Origin: Kaistella sp.
Lineage (GTDB): Bacteria > Bacteroidota > Bacteroidia > Flavobacteriales > Weeksellaceae
Length of the DNA stretch: 64,000 nt
Direction: 5' to 3'
Assembly: GCA_019459085.1 (NCBI GenBank)
Contig: JAIBEW010000011.1
Location: 87,544 to 151,543, forward strand
A program made the translations under genes and the position numbers. Below are positions 34,847 to 44,167 of the stretch, in pieces; within the stretch, counting starts at the first letter, position 1; every line of letters starts with the position of its first letter. The notes beneath the pieces were generated by a model. That model was not told the DNA's origin. It saw only the letters and a list, made by a program, of their open reading frames with translations, and made no database searches.

Positions 34847-36100
34847 TTGTTATTTACAGACTTAAATTTAATTAAGCCCATCCTTGATGCGCTTAAAGAG
34901 GAAGGTTATGAAAAACCAACTCCAATCCAGCAACAGGCTATTCCCAGCATTCTAGAAGGACGCGACCTGCTCGGTACTGCACAGACCGGAACAGGGAAAA
35001 CAGCTGCTTTCGCCATCCCAATTCTGCAGAATCTTACCGAAAAAAACATCCGCAACAATCAGGTAAAGGCACTTATTTTGACGCCGACACGGGAACTTGC
35101 GATTCAGATCGAAGAAAGTTTCAACGCTTACGGAAAACACCTTAAAATGCGAAACCTAGTGGTTTTCGGTGGTGTAAAACAGGGCGCACAGGAAGCTGCT
35201 CTGAAAAGAGGAGTTGATATTTTGGTTGCTACACCCGGAAGACTTCTCGATTTTATCGCACAAGGCATTATTTCCCTTAAAAATCTTGAAATTTTTGTTT
35301 TGGATGAGGCTGACCGTATGCTCGACATGGGTTTTGTTCACGATGTGAAGAAAATTGTAAAAATGCTTCCCGCAAAAAGACAGACTTTGTTCTTCTCCGC
35401 TACTTTTCCCGATGAGATTAAAACCCTTGCCAACACCATCCTCAACAATCCTGTAAAGGTTGCTGTTGCACCGGTTTCAGCCACTGCAGACACGATTCAG
35501 CAGAAAGTTTATTTTGTTGATAAAGATGACAAACTGGAATTGCTGACGCATATTCTTCAGAACGACATTTCCGATTCAGTTTTGGTTTTTTCAAGAACCA
35601 AGCACGGTGCCGATAAAATTGCCAGAAAACTGCAGTCGCACAAGATTTCTGCCGAAGCCATACACGGGAACAAATCCCAGAACGCGAGACAGAACGCACT
35701 GACGAATTTCAAATCCGGAAAAACAAGAATTCTGGTAGCGACCGATATTGCTGCGAGAGGAATTGATATTGACGAACTGAAATATGTAGTGAATTTTGAA
35801 CTTTCTGATGTTTCCGAAACCTATGTTCACCGGATCGGAAGAACCGGAAGAGCGGGAGCTGAAGGAAAATCGATTTCATTTGTTGACAGTCTCGATCTCC
35901 TGAACCTGAAAGACACCGAAAAACTTATCGGCAAGAAAATTCCGGTGGAAAGAGACCATCCTTACCACACCGATAATCTGGTTGCCCAAAAACGGGATTC
36001 GAACAACAAACCTTTTCAGCAGAGACCAAGACCTCAGGCAAAAGAAAATATTGCTTCGAAAAAACCGAATAACAAGAGTAATTTCTCGAGAAATAAATAA
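34847..36100 (+). CDS. DEAD-box RNA helicase (RhlE-like)
   Basis: An ATP-dependent RNA helicase. Motifs seen are the Q motif (PTPIQQQAIP), AQTGTGKT, PTRELA, DEAD, SAT, and HRIGRTGRAG. A basic tail (QRPRPQAKEN to the end) is typical of RhlE-type proteins in ribosome assembly or cold adaptation. The start is uncertain. TTG 34847 gives LFTDLNLIKPILDAL right after the initiator, matching the family N-terminus (417 residues). ATG 34787 adds 20 residues that look unconserved. A bidirectional hairpin follows. Confidence 0.9.
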   Translation: MLFTDLNLIKPILDALKEEGYEKPTPIQQQAIPSILEGRDLLGTAQTGTGKTAAFAIPILQNLTEKNIRNNQVKALILTPTRELAIQIEESFNAYGKHLKMRNLVVFGGVKQGAQEAALKRGVDILVATPGRLLDFIAQGIISLKNLEIFVLDEADRMLDMGFVHDVKKIVKMLPAKRQTLFFSATFPDEIKTLANTILNNPVKVAVAPVSATADTIQQKVYFVDKDDKLELLTHILQNDISDSVLVFSRTKHGADKIARKLQSHKISAEAIHGNKSQNARQNALTNFKSGKTRILVATDIAARGIDIDELKYVVNFELSDVSETYVHRIGRTGRAGAEGKSISFVDSLDLLNLKDTEKLIGKKIPVERDHPYHTDNLVAQKRDSNNKPFQQRPRPQAKENIASKKPNNKSNFSRNK

Positions 36101-36102
36101 TT

Positions 36103-36133
36103 AAAAGGTTCTACATTGTAGAGCCTTTTTTTA
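36103..36133. terminator. Bidirectional terminator between the helicase and the membrane glycosyltransferase
   Basis: AAAAGGTTCTAC pairs with GTAGAGCCTTTT (one G-T pair) around a three-base loop, with a T-run on the plus strand and an A-run on the other side. The minus-strand stop codon of the next gene lies within the stem. Confidence 0.8.
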
Positions 36134-37361
36134 TATAATATTTTGATTCAGAATATAGGGCGGTTAAAAAGTAAGCTATTAAAATATACTGAAAATATTC
36201 AAAATCCAACTTAAATCTGATATTTGCTGCATGCCCAATCATATATGGAAAAGTAAAACCAGCAAATAACAGTAAAAAGCTAAAAAACAACAATTTCTCC
36301 TTTCGATGGTAAAGGAAAATGAGCGCAAAAAGACTCAGAAAATTTACAATAATCACAAATATTTTTCTGCCTATAAGAATTGAGACACTGCTGTCATAAA
36401 AATACCGGGAAGGAACATACCACAATAAAACTGCATTTTGCACACTTTTAACAATCACTTTATCAGCGTTGCTTTCCATCACTTTTTGCGCCTCTTTTTT
36501 GTAAATTTCTTCCATTCTAAATTCATCGAAATACATTCGGGAACGGGAGACAGTGCTATAATCGTTATCATTGATCAGTTTCACTTCATCTAATACATTG
36601 GCCTGCGATGTAAAGCTGTAATAAATATTTTGCCAGACTGGAGTTTTAGTAAGCACCGTTTTATCAAAAACAATTTGGTTTCTTATGATCCATGGCGAAT
36701 AAAACAGCATGGCGGCGGATAAAATTAAAATAAAATGGGTGAATTTAACTTTGCGGAAAAGAATTAAACCAGTTATAAATATAAGAGCTACGGGTACTAC
36801 TACCACTTGAGTAAGAAACAGTAGCGCAGTACAAAACCCAAATAAAATAAAATAGCTTGTTGTAAATACTTGTCTGGTAAAAATTCTTAAAAAAACATAC
36901 ATCCACACTAAAAATATTGGAATAAAAACATTCGTAGCCTCCAATACATTGGAATAATAAAAATACGCCGGAGATAAAATAAAAAAAAAGGCGCTTAATA
37001 TTCCCACTTTCAGCTGATCGAAAATCTGGAGTATTTTTATGATAATAAGTGGGACGAAGAAAAATAAAAGATGTTGGCTTATAACGACCGCTTCTTTAGG
37101 AAACGAGGGGAAAAACTTTATAAAAAAACTTAAAAAAAAAGGATAAACAGGTAGTTTATACGCGGTTGATCCTAATGCCATAAATTCCGAGTACACGCCG
37201 TGCTCAGCAATATTTCTTGCAATACTCCAATCTTCAAAAGTCTCCACCTTGAAGCCTGTATAACAACTATAAATAATCTTTAAAATTAAAATCAGCACAT
37301 TAAAGATTATGAAAACCTTTATTGAAAGCAATTTGTTAATATAGCTGATTATTGGTTTCAT
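36111..37361 (-). CDS. Multi-pass membrane glycosyltransferase, GT39-like
   Basis: A 416-residue membrane protein with about ten helices. An acidic pair in the first loop (ETFEDWSIARNI) is the usual catalytic site of GT-C mannosyl- or arabinosyl-type transferases that use lipid-linked sugars. The start is set at ATG 37361, four bases after the tatD stop; the frame extends further but would overlap tatD. Base composition is clearly more AT-rich than the flanking genes, which suggests recent acquisition. Donor and acceptor are unknown; a polyprenyl-phosphate sugar is likely. It could also be an O-mannosyltransferase. Confidence 0.75.
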   Translation of the reverse strand: MKPIISYINKLLSIKVFIIFNVLILILKIIYSCYTGFKVETFEDWSIARNIAEHGVYSEFMALGSTAYKLPVYPFFLSFFIKFFPSFPKEAVVISQHLLFFFVPLIIIKILQIFDQLKVGILSAFFFILSPAYFYYSNVLEATNVFIPIFLVWMYVFLRIFTRQVFTTSYFILFGFCTALLFLTQVVVVPVALIFITGLILFRKVKFTHFILILSAAMLFYSPWIIRNQIVFDKTVLTKTPVWQNIYYSFTSQANVLDEVKLINDNDYSTVSRSRMYFDEFRMEEIYKKEAQKVMESNADKVIVKSVQNAVLLWYVPSRYFYDSSVSILIGRKIFVIIVNFLSLFALIFLYHRKEKLLFFSFLLLFAGFTFPYMIGHAANIRFKLDFEYFQYILIAYFLTALYSESKYYIKKGSTM

Positions 37362-37365
37362 TGTT

Positions 37366-38127
37366 TCAACTAAATATTCTTTCAGCGTTTTGCGTGGTAA
37401 TCCTGTTGATTTCCGCAAAATCTTTCCCGTAGATATTGACTAATTTTCCGACTACCAAATCCAGATAAGCACTTTCGTTTCGTTTTCCGCGGTGCGGAAC
37501 CGGCGCAAGATAGGGAGAATCGGTTTCCAGAACGATTTTATCCAGAGGAATTTCATGCAGAAACTGATCAATTTTACCGTTTTTAAACGTCACTACTCCA
37601 CCGATTCCGAGAAGAAAATTGAGTTCAATGGCATGTTGTGCCTGCTCCATATTTCCTGAAAAACAATGGAAAATCCCACGTAATTTGGGGTGTCTTTTCC
37701 TTTCCAAAACCTCGAAAACTTCATCAAAACTTTCACGCGTGTGGATTACGATCGGTACATCTCTCTCAATAGCCCAGTCGATCTGCTGTTCGAAAGCTTT
37801 CACCTGAATATCCAAAGTAGATTTGTCCCAATACAGATCAATCCCGATTTCACCGATGGCAGGAAAACTTCTCTGGTTCAGATAATCCGCCACGATTTTC
37901 AGTTCGTTTTCCCAGGTTTCCGGTTTTACGTAACATGGATGAAGCCCCATCATCGAGAAAATCTTTCCAGGATAATCCCTTTCCAGATTCAGCATTATTT
38001 CATGCGATTCAGAATCGATTGCCGGAAGATAAAATTTCGCAATTCCTTTAGAAACAGCTCTTTCGATCATTTCTGTGCGGTCATGATCAAATTCTTCGGA
38101 GTATAAGTGGGTGTGCGTATCGATCAT
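37366..38127 (-). CDS. TatD family metal-dependent hydrolase
   Basis: A 253-residue TatD-type nuclease. It begins with the metal motif DTHTHLYSEEF and carries GEIGIDLYWD, VIHTRE, GIFHCFSG and ETDSPYLAP. TatD proteins act as 3'-5' exonucleases in DNA repair, though roles differ between members. The membrane glycosyltransferase start lies four bases after its stop, so both are probably co-transcribed. Confidence 0.93.
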   Translation of the reverse strand: MIDTHTHLYSEEFDHDRTEMIERAVSKGIAKFYLPAIDSESHEIMLNLERDYPGKIFSMMGLHPCYVKPETWENELKIVADYLNQRSFPAIGEIGIDLYWDKSTLDIQVKAFEQQIDWAIERDVPIVIHTRESFDEVFEVLERKRHPKLRGIFHCFSGNMEQAQHAIELNFLLGIGGVVTFKNGKIDQFLHEIPLDKIVLETDSPYLAPVPHRGKRNESAYLDLVVGKLVNIYGKDFAEINRITTQNAERIFS

Positions 38128-38150
38128 TATTTTGAGCTTTGGCCAATCTT

Positions 38151-39104
38151 TCAGGCAAATATTTTGTGTTTCACTTTCGTTTGTTGCAGCGCAATTCTTC
38201 CTTTTAAATTTTCGAGGAATTCCTGATAAATCGGATGGGATACATCTGTAGGTTTATGGTCGAGTGCTTTTGCAATCTTGAAGTTTTCTTCAATAAAATC
38301 CATTGTTTCATCGGAAAAATAGGCATTACCGAATTTTTCCCAAATGTACTGAACCGCCTGACTGTTCGGATGAATCAAATCGTCCTTGTAAAACCGGTAA
38401 TCACGCAGATCATCCATTAAAATCTCATAAACCGGGAGATAATGACAGTTGTCGAACTGTGGCAGGATTTCGTGGATCGCGGAAATAAGTTTGGCTTTAC
38501 TCAGGTTGTTTTCCACCATGCCGTCTTTTGTATGACGAACGGGTGAAACCGTAAAAAGGATCTGAACACCCTCTTTACAGATGTCTTTCAGGTTGGTCAC
38601 CGTCTCGTACATGGAATCCGTGAGTTCCAGGTTGGTCAAAAGCCTTTTTTTGAAATATTTTGCAGGAATTTTGTGACAGTTGGCAACGAGTTTGTTTTTC
38701 GGCAGAAACTCATGAACAAAGGAAGTTCCGTACGTGATAATGACCCGGTTCGTGTTCTGAAGAAACAGATTTCCCTCTTCAATTTTTGTATTGATTTTTT
38801 CTAAAGTCTGGTGCGCAAACCGTGAACTGAAACGCGAATGATGGTCGAGAGAAATGGCTTCATCCTGATAACTGATCAGATCATCTTCCGTATAAAACTC
38901 TGAATGATGGAGTTTTTTAAGCGCATGATTGATCGAAAACGGGTTAAAAACCGTTCCGAACGGATTGCTGAGCGTCTGGATTTGTCCGGTACGCAGCAAA
39001 TCAGTGATTTCGGCAGCAAAACAGGAACCGATCGAGAACACTTTGTCCTCAATTTCAATTTTATGCGGCGATTCTGGAATTTCTACTTCGGTCCGGAATT
39101 TCAT
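38151..39104 (-). CDS. GSCFA domain protein
   Basis: A 317-residue protein with the GSCFA signature (FSIGSCFAAEI, residues about 25-35). Other landmarks are NPFGTVFNPFSI, the VIITYGTS segment and a later DLIHPNSQAVQYIW. The family is related to SGNH/GDSL hydrolases, with the Ser in GSC and an Asp/His near the C-terminus as candidate catalytic residues. The substrate is not known; an acyl-ester on a glycan or lipid is possible. It lies upstream of tatD. Confidence 0.88.
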   Translation of the reverse strand: MKFRTEVEIPESPHKIEIEDKVFSIGSCFAAEITDLLRTGQIQTLSNPFGTVFNPFSINHALKKLHHSEFYTEDDLISYQDEAISLDHHSRFSSRFAHQTLEKINTKIEEGNLFLQNTNRVIITYGTSFVHEFLPKNKLVANCHKIPAKYFKKRLLTNLELTDSMYETVTNLKDICKEGVQILFTVSPVRHTKDGMVENNLSKAKLISAIHEILPQFDNCHYLPVYEILMDDLRDYRFYKDDLIHPNSQAVQYIWEKFGNAYFSDETMDFIEENFKIAKALDHKPTDVSHPIYQEFLENLKGRIALQQTKVKHKIFA

Positions 39105-39196
39105 AAGGTTAATGTGCTGATATGAGAATATGATAATGAAATGATTCGACCAAAAACCATTTCATTTATAATTAAGTCGTTAACTGATTCAGATTT

Positions 39197-40168
39197 TTAG
39201 CTTTCCCGTCTCAACAGGTAGTTTGCAAGCTCAATAAACGGTTTTTTCTTCTCATCCGGAACATTGATCTGCTTCAGGTAACCTTGTCCGATCTCGTTGT
39301 GTTTCTGAATCAAATGCAGCGTCTTCTCATCTACTCTGGTTCTGCGGAAAATCTTTTCAACGCTGTAAATTTTATCTACGTTGTCGGTTTTTTTCGAATA
39401 CCAGTAGTCGAGTTCTTTGCGCTCTTCATCTGTCGCATGTTCGCGCGCCAGAAGATACAGTACGGTTTTTTTGTTTTCGTAGATATCTCCTGCATGTTTT
39501 TTACCAAACTGTTCCTGGTTTCCAAAGACATCCAGATAATCATCCATAATCTGGAAGGCAATTCCGATATGTTTTCCGAAGTTGAAGATCGCTTTTGCAT
39601 CGGCAAAATTTGCACCGGCAATCAGCGCTCCGATTTCAAATGAAGAAGCACTTAAAATGCCTGTTTTATACGTAATCATTCGGATATAATCGTCGAATGT
39701 TACATTTTCACGCGTTTCAAAATTAATGTCGTATTGCTGACCTTCGCAAAGCAACAACCCGGTGTGGGTAAAAACCCGGATACAGGCTTTGAAGAGTTCA
39801 GGTTCCAGGTCTTCAAAAAATTTGTAGGCTTTAATGAGAAGTGCATCGCCGGAAAGAATCCCCACATTGATTCCGTGCAGCGTATGAATCGTCGGTTTGT
39901 TCCGGCGAATCGGCGCTTCATCCATAATATCATCATGAATGAGGGTGAAATTGTGAAAAAATTCGATAGCCAAAGCGGGTTTTATGGCTTTCTGAATATC
40001 TCCGCCGAACATATCGCTGGCCATGAGCACCATAATCGGACGGAGGCGTTTACCGCCGTGCGAAATAATGTAATTCATAGGCTCATACAACTCTGCAGGC
40101 TTGTCTTTGAAAGTGTACCGCTCTACAGCTTTGGCAACGATTTCCTGATATTCATCTAAAAATTGCAT
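39197..40168 (-). CDS. Polyprenyl diphosphate synthase
   Basis: A 323-residue trans-isoprenyl diphosphate synthase. The first Asp-rich motif is LIHDDIMDEAPIRR and the second is QIMDDYLDVFG; GGKRLRPIM is the IPP-binding box. The product chain length cannot be decided. Such enzymes feed quinones, carotenoids and lipid carriers. It might supply precursors for the polyprenyl phosphate needed by the UbiA-DprE cluster, though undecaprenyl phosphate comes from a different (cis) enzyme. It stands alone behind a -7 box. Confidence 0.92.
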   Translation of the reverse strand: MQFLDEYQEIVAKAVERYTFKDKPAELYEPMNYIISHGGKRLRPIMVLMASDMFGGDIQKAIKPALAIEFFHNFTLIHDDIMDEAPIRRNKPTIHTLHGINVGILSGDALLIKAYKFFEDLEPELFKACIRVFTHTGLLLCEGQQYDINFETRENVTFDDYIRMITYKTGILSASSFEIGALIAGANFADAKAIFNFGKHIGIAFQIMDDYLDVFGNQEQFGKKHAGDIYENKKTVLYLLAREHATDEERKELDYWYSKKTDNVDKIYSVEKIFRRTRVDEKTLHLIQKHNEIGQGYLKQINVPDEKKKPFIELANYLLRRES

Positions 40169-40185
40169 AAAATTTCTTGTTTTTA

Positions 40186-40193
40186 CAAAAATA
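40186..40193 (-). promoter_or_regulatory. Putative -7 box (TATTTTTG) for the polyprenyl synthase
   Basis: The minus-strand element fits TAnnTTTG and lies 17 bases before the ATG. No -33 match seen. Confidence 0.45.
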
Positions 40194-40228
40194 CACTTTT
40201 AAAAGTTTTTTATTAAAATTTTAAACAT

Positions 40229-40257
40229 AAAAAAAACCATTTCCTGAGAAATGGTTT
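40229..40257 (-). terminator. Terminator after the phosphate transporter gene
   Basis: On the minus strand AAACCATTTC and GAAATGGTTT pair over ten bases around a TCAG loop and run into eight T. Confidence 0.88.
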
Positions 40258-40277
40258 CATGTTTTTAATGATATTTT

Positions 40278-41420
40278 TTAAGTTAAATACGCAACTACCA
40301 AATAGGTAATTCCGGCCACCAATGCGGAGATTGGAATGGTTAAAATCCAGGCCCAAAGTAAACTTACAGTGATTCCCCATCGTACAGCAGAAACCCTTTT
40401 CGTTAAACCTACTCCTATAATGGCACCGGTAATGGTATGTGTTGTAGAAACAGGAATACCAAAATGTTCCGTTAAAAACAGGGTAAATGCACCTGCGGTT
40501 TCCGCACTTACTCCTTCCAGAGGGGTTACTTTTGTAATTCTGGTCCCCATTGTTTTCACAATTTTCCAGCCTCCACTCATGGTTCCGAGTGCAATCATTA
40601 AGAAAGAGGTAAAAGGCACCCACCAGTAATGTTCCACAAAATAGGAGAACTGGTGTTTTCCGTCCATCCCAATATAAATAGGGTCATGAAGCATCTGTAC
40701 GTGGTAATAAATAACTGCTGCTCCAATAATTCCCATAACTTTCTGAGCATCGTTGGTTCCGTGTCCTAGACTGAATAATGCGGAGGAAACAAGCTGCAGT
40801 TTTTTGAAAATATTGTCGGCTTTGCGCGGACTAGTTCTTTTCGCAATATTTACGATGAATAAAGTAATGAGGATCGAGATAACTCCCCCAATGATCGGAG
40901 CCAAAAATATAAACAGAATTATCGGCAGTACTTTTTCATATTTCACCACATTTTGGGTAAACAGCTGCTGAAAGGACTGTAGAAGTGTTTGGAAAAACGA
41001 CAGATCAGGCTGAGCAAGAGCAATTGCCTGATAATCTGAAAGGAGTGCATACATCAATGCGGCTCCCAAAAATCCTCCAATCAGGGTATGCGAAGATGAG
41101 GAAGGAATACCGAACCACCATGTCAGCAAGTTCCAGGCGATGGCGGCAATAAGTCCGGAAAAAATAACTTCAAGATTAATGAAATCTTCGTTCACCGACT
41201 TTGCAATGGTATTACCGATCTTAAATTCCCCGATCACATAGGCTGCGAGGAAGAAAGCGGCAAAATTCCAGACTGCTGCCCAAAGTACTGCCTGAAACGG
41301 AGTTAACACTTTTGTGGAAACGATGGTGGCAATTGAGTTTGCGGCATCGTGAAAACCGTTAATGTAATCGAAAATTAAGGCCAGAATAATGATGACAATT
41401 AATAAAATTGGTAAATCCAT
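40278..41420 (-). CDS. PiT-family inorganic phosphate transporter
   Basis: A 380-residue transporter with about ten helices. It has the two inverted PiT signatures: DYINGFHDAANSIAT near residue 20 and HFGIPVSTTHTITGAI near 335, plus FGIPSSSSHTLIGGF in the first half and LGHGTNDAQKVMG. It moves phosphate with H+ or Na+. The DUF47 gene lies 29 bases upstream, the usual PiT partner, and a strong terminator follows. Confidence 0.94.
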   Translation of the reverse strand: MDLPILLIVIIILALIFDYINGFHDAANSIATIVSTKVLTPFQAVLWAAVWNFAAFFLAAYVIGEFKIGNTIAKSVNEDFINLEVIFSGLIAAIAWNLLTWWFGIPSSSSHTLIGGFLGAALMYALLSDYQAIALAQPDLSFFQTLLQSFQQLFTQNVVKYEKVLPIILFIFLAPIIGGVISILITLFIVNIAKRTSPRKADNIFKKLQLVSSALFSLGHGTNDAQKVMGIIGAAVIYYHVQMLHDPIYIGMDGKHQFSYFVEHYWWVPFTSFLMIALGTMSGGWKIVKTMGTRITKVTPLEGVSAETAGAFTLFLTEHFGIPVSTTHTITGAIIGVGLTKRVSAVRWGITVSLLWAWILTIPISALVAGITYLVVAYLT

Positions 41421-41449
41421 TCTTTATTTTTAGGTTAAATCTGAATAGA

Positions 41450-42088
41450 TTATGCGTATTTAATGATGATATTCTCCATTGTGTTCGCAACATCTTCGGC
41501 CTTGTCGGTTACGATTTCCAGATATTCCAGTACCGATTTTATTTTGATGATGTTAATGGCATCATTGGTTTCAAAAAGTTTAACTGTCGCCTGACTCAAA
41601 ACATCATCCGCAAGGTTTTCGTAAGAATTGATCTTGATGCATGATTCCTTAACCTCTTTTGTGTTTTTAAAATCTTTCAGGTTTTTGATCGCATTTTCGA
41701 TCTCTGAACATGATTTCTGAATGAGCAGGGAGAATTCGGTATAAGACGGATCCAGCGGAGTTTTATACAGATAAATATATTTTGCAGAGGCATACATGAA
41801 ATCGGCAATGTCATCCAACCCGCTTGCCAAATGGCTGATGTCTTCACGGTCGAAAGGAGTGATAAAATTTTCGCCCAGCTGAATAAAAATTTCGTGTGTA
41901 AGATCATCAAGCTTATGCTCGTAATCGCTCATATTTTTTAGCATTGTGTCATCATTGATGTCAAAATCCAGCAAGCCTTCGTGAAATTCCTTTGCCATTT
42001 GAGATAATGTTTCTGCCACTTTTTCAAACAGTATAAAGAACACTTTGTCTTTTGGCTGGAATGCCTTAAAAATATTTCCGATTCCCAT
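41450..42088 (-). CDS. DUF47 (PhoU-like) regulator of the phosphate transporter
   Basis: A 212-residue helical protein of the DUF47 family (KDKVFFILFEKVAETLSQ near the start, DREDISHLASGLDDIADFMY mid-way with the metal-binding acids). These PhoU-like proteins sit next to PiT transporters and appear to control them. The transporter gene lies 29 bases downstream in the same operon. Confidence 0.93.
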   Translation of the reverse strand: MGIGNIFKAFQPKDKVFFILFEKVAETLSQMAKEFHEGLLDFDINDDTMLKNMSDYEHKLDDLTHEIFIQLGENFITPFDREDISHLASGLDDIADFMYASAKYIYLYKTPLDPSYTEFSLLIQKSCSEIENAIKNLKDFKNTKEVKESCIKINSYENLADDVLSQATVKLFETNDAINIIKIKSVLEYLEIVTDKAEDVANTMENIIIKYA

Positions 42089-42227
42089 TTTTTTAATTTA
42101 AAAATTAGAGTGCAAATTTCCGAAAAAGGGAATGAACTACGGCGATTTAATATTAAGTTTTATTAACATTAAGGAAGAATCACTGTGACAATCGTATTCT
42201 TTTATCACTCTTCTTAAGTTTAGCCAC

Positions 42228-42256
42228 AAAAAAACCAAAGCAATTGCTTTGGTTTT
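42228..42256 (-). terminator. Terminator after the second DEAD-box helicase
   Basis: A perfect 24-base palindrome (AAACCAAAGCAA with TTGCTTTGGTTT) followed on the minus strand by T residues. The bases between here and the DUF47 gene hold nothing else I recognise. Confidence 0.85.
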
Positions 42257-42276
42257 ATATCTATAAGTAACTGGGT

Positions 42277-44010
42277 TTAACTGGCTACTTCTGCTCTCAT
42301 GTCTTTTCCTTTGAATTTCTGGGTTTCCATCCCTTTCAGAACTTCGTCCTTGAAAGATTTTTCAACTTCAAAGAAGGAGAATTTCTCCAGAATTTCGATC
42401 TGGCCGATATCAGGTCTTTTTTTGGATTTCGCTGTAGATTTATTGATGATTTCCAGCATGTCCATTTTCTTCAGCTGGTCTTTTTTTCCTAAGTTAAAGA
42501 AAAATCTTACCATATCGCCGCTGTCTTTTCTCGGTTTTCTGTCACGGGATTCTCTGCCACCGTCACGTCCGCCGTCTCTTCCACCATCACGGAAACTGTC
42601 TCTTCTGTCATTTCCTCTGTCCCAACTTCCTCTTCCGCCGTCTCTGCTGTCGCGGTCTCTTCGGCTGTCTCCGCGGTCATCACTGTTGAATTTCTGGTCG
42701 GCAAGGTCATTTTTGTCTTTATAGAACATCGCCAAATCTCTCAGCTGAAGCTGAAGCATCTGGTGTGCAAGTTCTTCTTTTGTAAATGCTGACAAATCCG
42801 GAATCAAAGAATCATCAAAAGTGAAAAATTCTTCGTGCTCGGTAAACAGTTTTTCAAAAACTCCTGCTACCTGTGCTTTGATAATCGCATCACCGGTCGG
42901 GATTTTCTTTTCTACAATGTCAATTTTCGTTGACATCTTGATCTGCTTTAATTTTCTTGATTCTTCAGGCTTGATTAAAGACATGGAGATCCCGTCTTTT
43001 CCTGCTCTTCCTGTTCTTCCGCTTCTGTGAACAAAAACTTCAGGATCATCCGGTAACGAGTAATGAATCACGTGTGTTAAAGAATCCACATCCAAACCTC
43101 TTGCAGCAACGTCAGTCGCAACCAGAATATCGATATTTTTCAAACGGAATTTTTTCATTACCGTATCTCTCTGCGCCTGCGACAGATCACCGTGAAGTGC
43201 ATCTGCAGCATAACCGTTCTGCATCAGGAAATCTGCAACTTCCTGCGTTTCCATACGGGTACGGCAGAAAAGAATTGAGTATTGATTAGGATTCGCGTCG
43301 ATGAGTCTTTTCAAAGCTTCTTTTTTATGACGGTAACCTACCACATAAAATTCATGCTTGATATTTTTCTTCACCTCATTGATGGATCCGACCGAAATAC
43401 GGTGCGGAGTCGTAAGGTAATTTTTTGAAATCCTCTCCACTTCTTTATTCATCGTTGCTGAGAATAGATACGTGTGTTTTGTTTCAGGAGTTTCTCTTAA
43501 AATGGTTTCCAAATCGTCTTTGAACCCCATGGAAAGCATTTCATCAGCTTCATCAAGAACCAACCACTGAATTTCGGAGAAATCCAGGGCTTTTCTGTTG
43601 ATTAAGTCAATAACACGTCCCGGAGTTCCCACAATAATCTGCGGTTTGTCGCGGAGCGATCTGATCTGATCTGAAATACTTGAACCACCGTAAACTGCTG
43701 TAGTTTTGATGTTGTTCATGTATTTCGAATAATTTTTAATGTCTTTCGTAATCTGAAGACATAGTTCTCTTGTCGGGCAAAGCACCAAAAATTGGATTTT
43801 GCGACTACCTTCGTCAATCATATCCAAAATCGGAAGCGAAAATGCTGCTGTTTTGCCCGTTCCCGTCTGCGCTAGTGCGATTAAATCGCGAATATCTGTG
43901 GAGATAAAAGGAATGGTCTGTTTTTGGATTTCTGTGGGGCTTTCGAAGCCCAATTCGCCAACTGCCTTCAAGATTTCAGGGCTTAGATTGGTTTCCGTAA
44001 ATAAATTCAT
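42277..44010 (-). CDS. DEAD-box RNA helicase with RDG-rich linker and DbpA-type RNA-binding domain
   Basis: A 577-residue helicase of the DeaD/CsdA type. AQTGTGKT (47-54), DEADEM, SAT and HRSGRTGRAG are intact. After the helicase core, a stretch of Arg, Asp, Gly and Ser (about 440-500) forms a disordered linker, and a DbpA-like RNA-binding domain (about 505-575, starting MVRFFFNLGKKD) closes the protein. Such proteins act in cold-shock mRNA unwinding and ribosome assembly. It is a single gene with its own -7 box and terminator. Confidence 0.94.
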   Translation of the reverse strand: MNLFTETNLSPEILKAVGELGFESPTEIQKQTIPFISTDIRDLIALAQTGTGKTAAFSLPILDMIDEGSRKIQFLVLCPTRELCLQITKDIKNYSKYMNNIKTTAVYGGSSISDQIRSLRDKPQIIVGTPGRVIDLINRKALDFSEIQWLVLDEADEMLSMGFKDDLETILRETPETKHTYLFSATMNKEVERISKNYLTTPHRISVGSINEVKKNIKHEFYVVGYRHKKEALKRLIDANPNQYSILFCRTRMETQEVADFLMQNGYAADALHGDLSQAQRDTVMKKFRLKNIDILVATDVAARGLDVDSLTHVIHYSLPDDPEVFVHRSGRTGRAGKDGISMSLIKPEESRKLKQIKMSTKIDIVEKKIPTGDAIIKAQVAGVFEKLFTEHEEFFTFDDSLIPDLSAFTKEELAHQMLQLQLRDLAMFYKDKNDLADQKFNSDDRGDSRRDRDSRDGGRGSWDRGNDRRDSFRDGGRDGGRDGGRESRDRKPRKDSGDMVRFFFNLGKKDQLKKMDMLEIINKSTAKSKKRPDIGQIEILEKFSFFEVEKSFKDEVLKGMETQKFKGKDMRAEVAS

Positions 44011-44030
44011 TAAGTATTTTAAATATTTTG

Positions 44031-44038
44031 CAAAGATA
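44031..44038 (-). promoter_or_regulatory. Putative -7 box (TATCTTTG) for the DEAD-box helicase
   Basis: The minus-strand element fits TAnnTTTG and lies 20 bases before the ATG. No -33 match was found. Confidence 0.45.
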
Positions 44039-44143
44039 CACTTTTTTGAATTGATAAAAATTGCATTGTTTTATTAAATTAATCTTAATGACAGAACTTT
44101 CAAAAATAATTGGAACTCATTATTAAAATTCATTTGTAAAATC

Positions 44144-44151
44144 TAACTTTG
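44144..44151 (+). promoter_or_regulatory. Putative -7 box (TAACTTTG) for the DUF2461 gene
   Basis: Fits TAnnTTTG, 16 bases before the ATG. The -33 element is unclear. Confidence 0.42.
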
Positions 44152-44167
44152 AATTAAAATTAAAATC

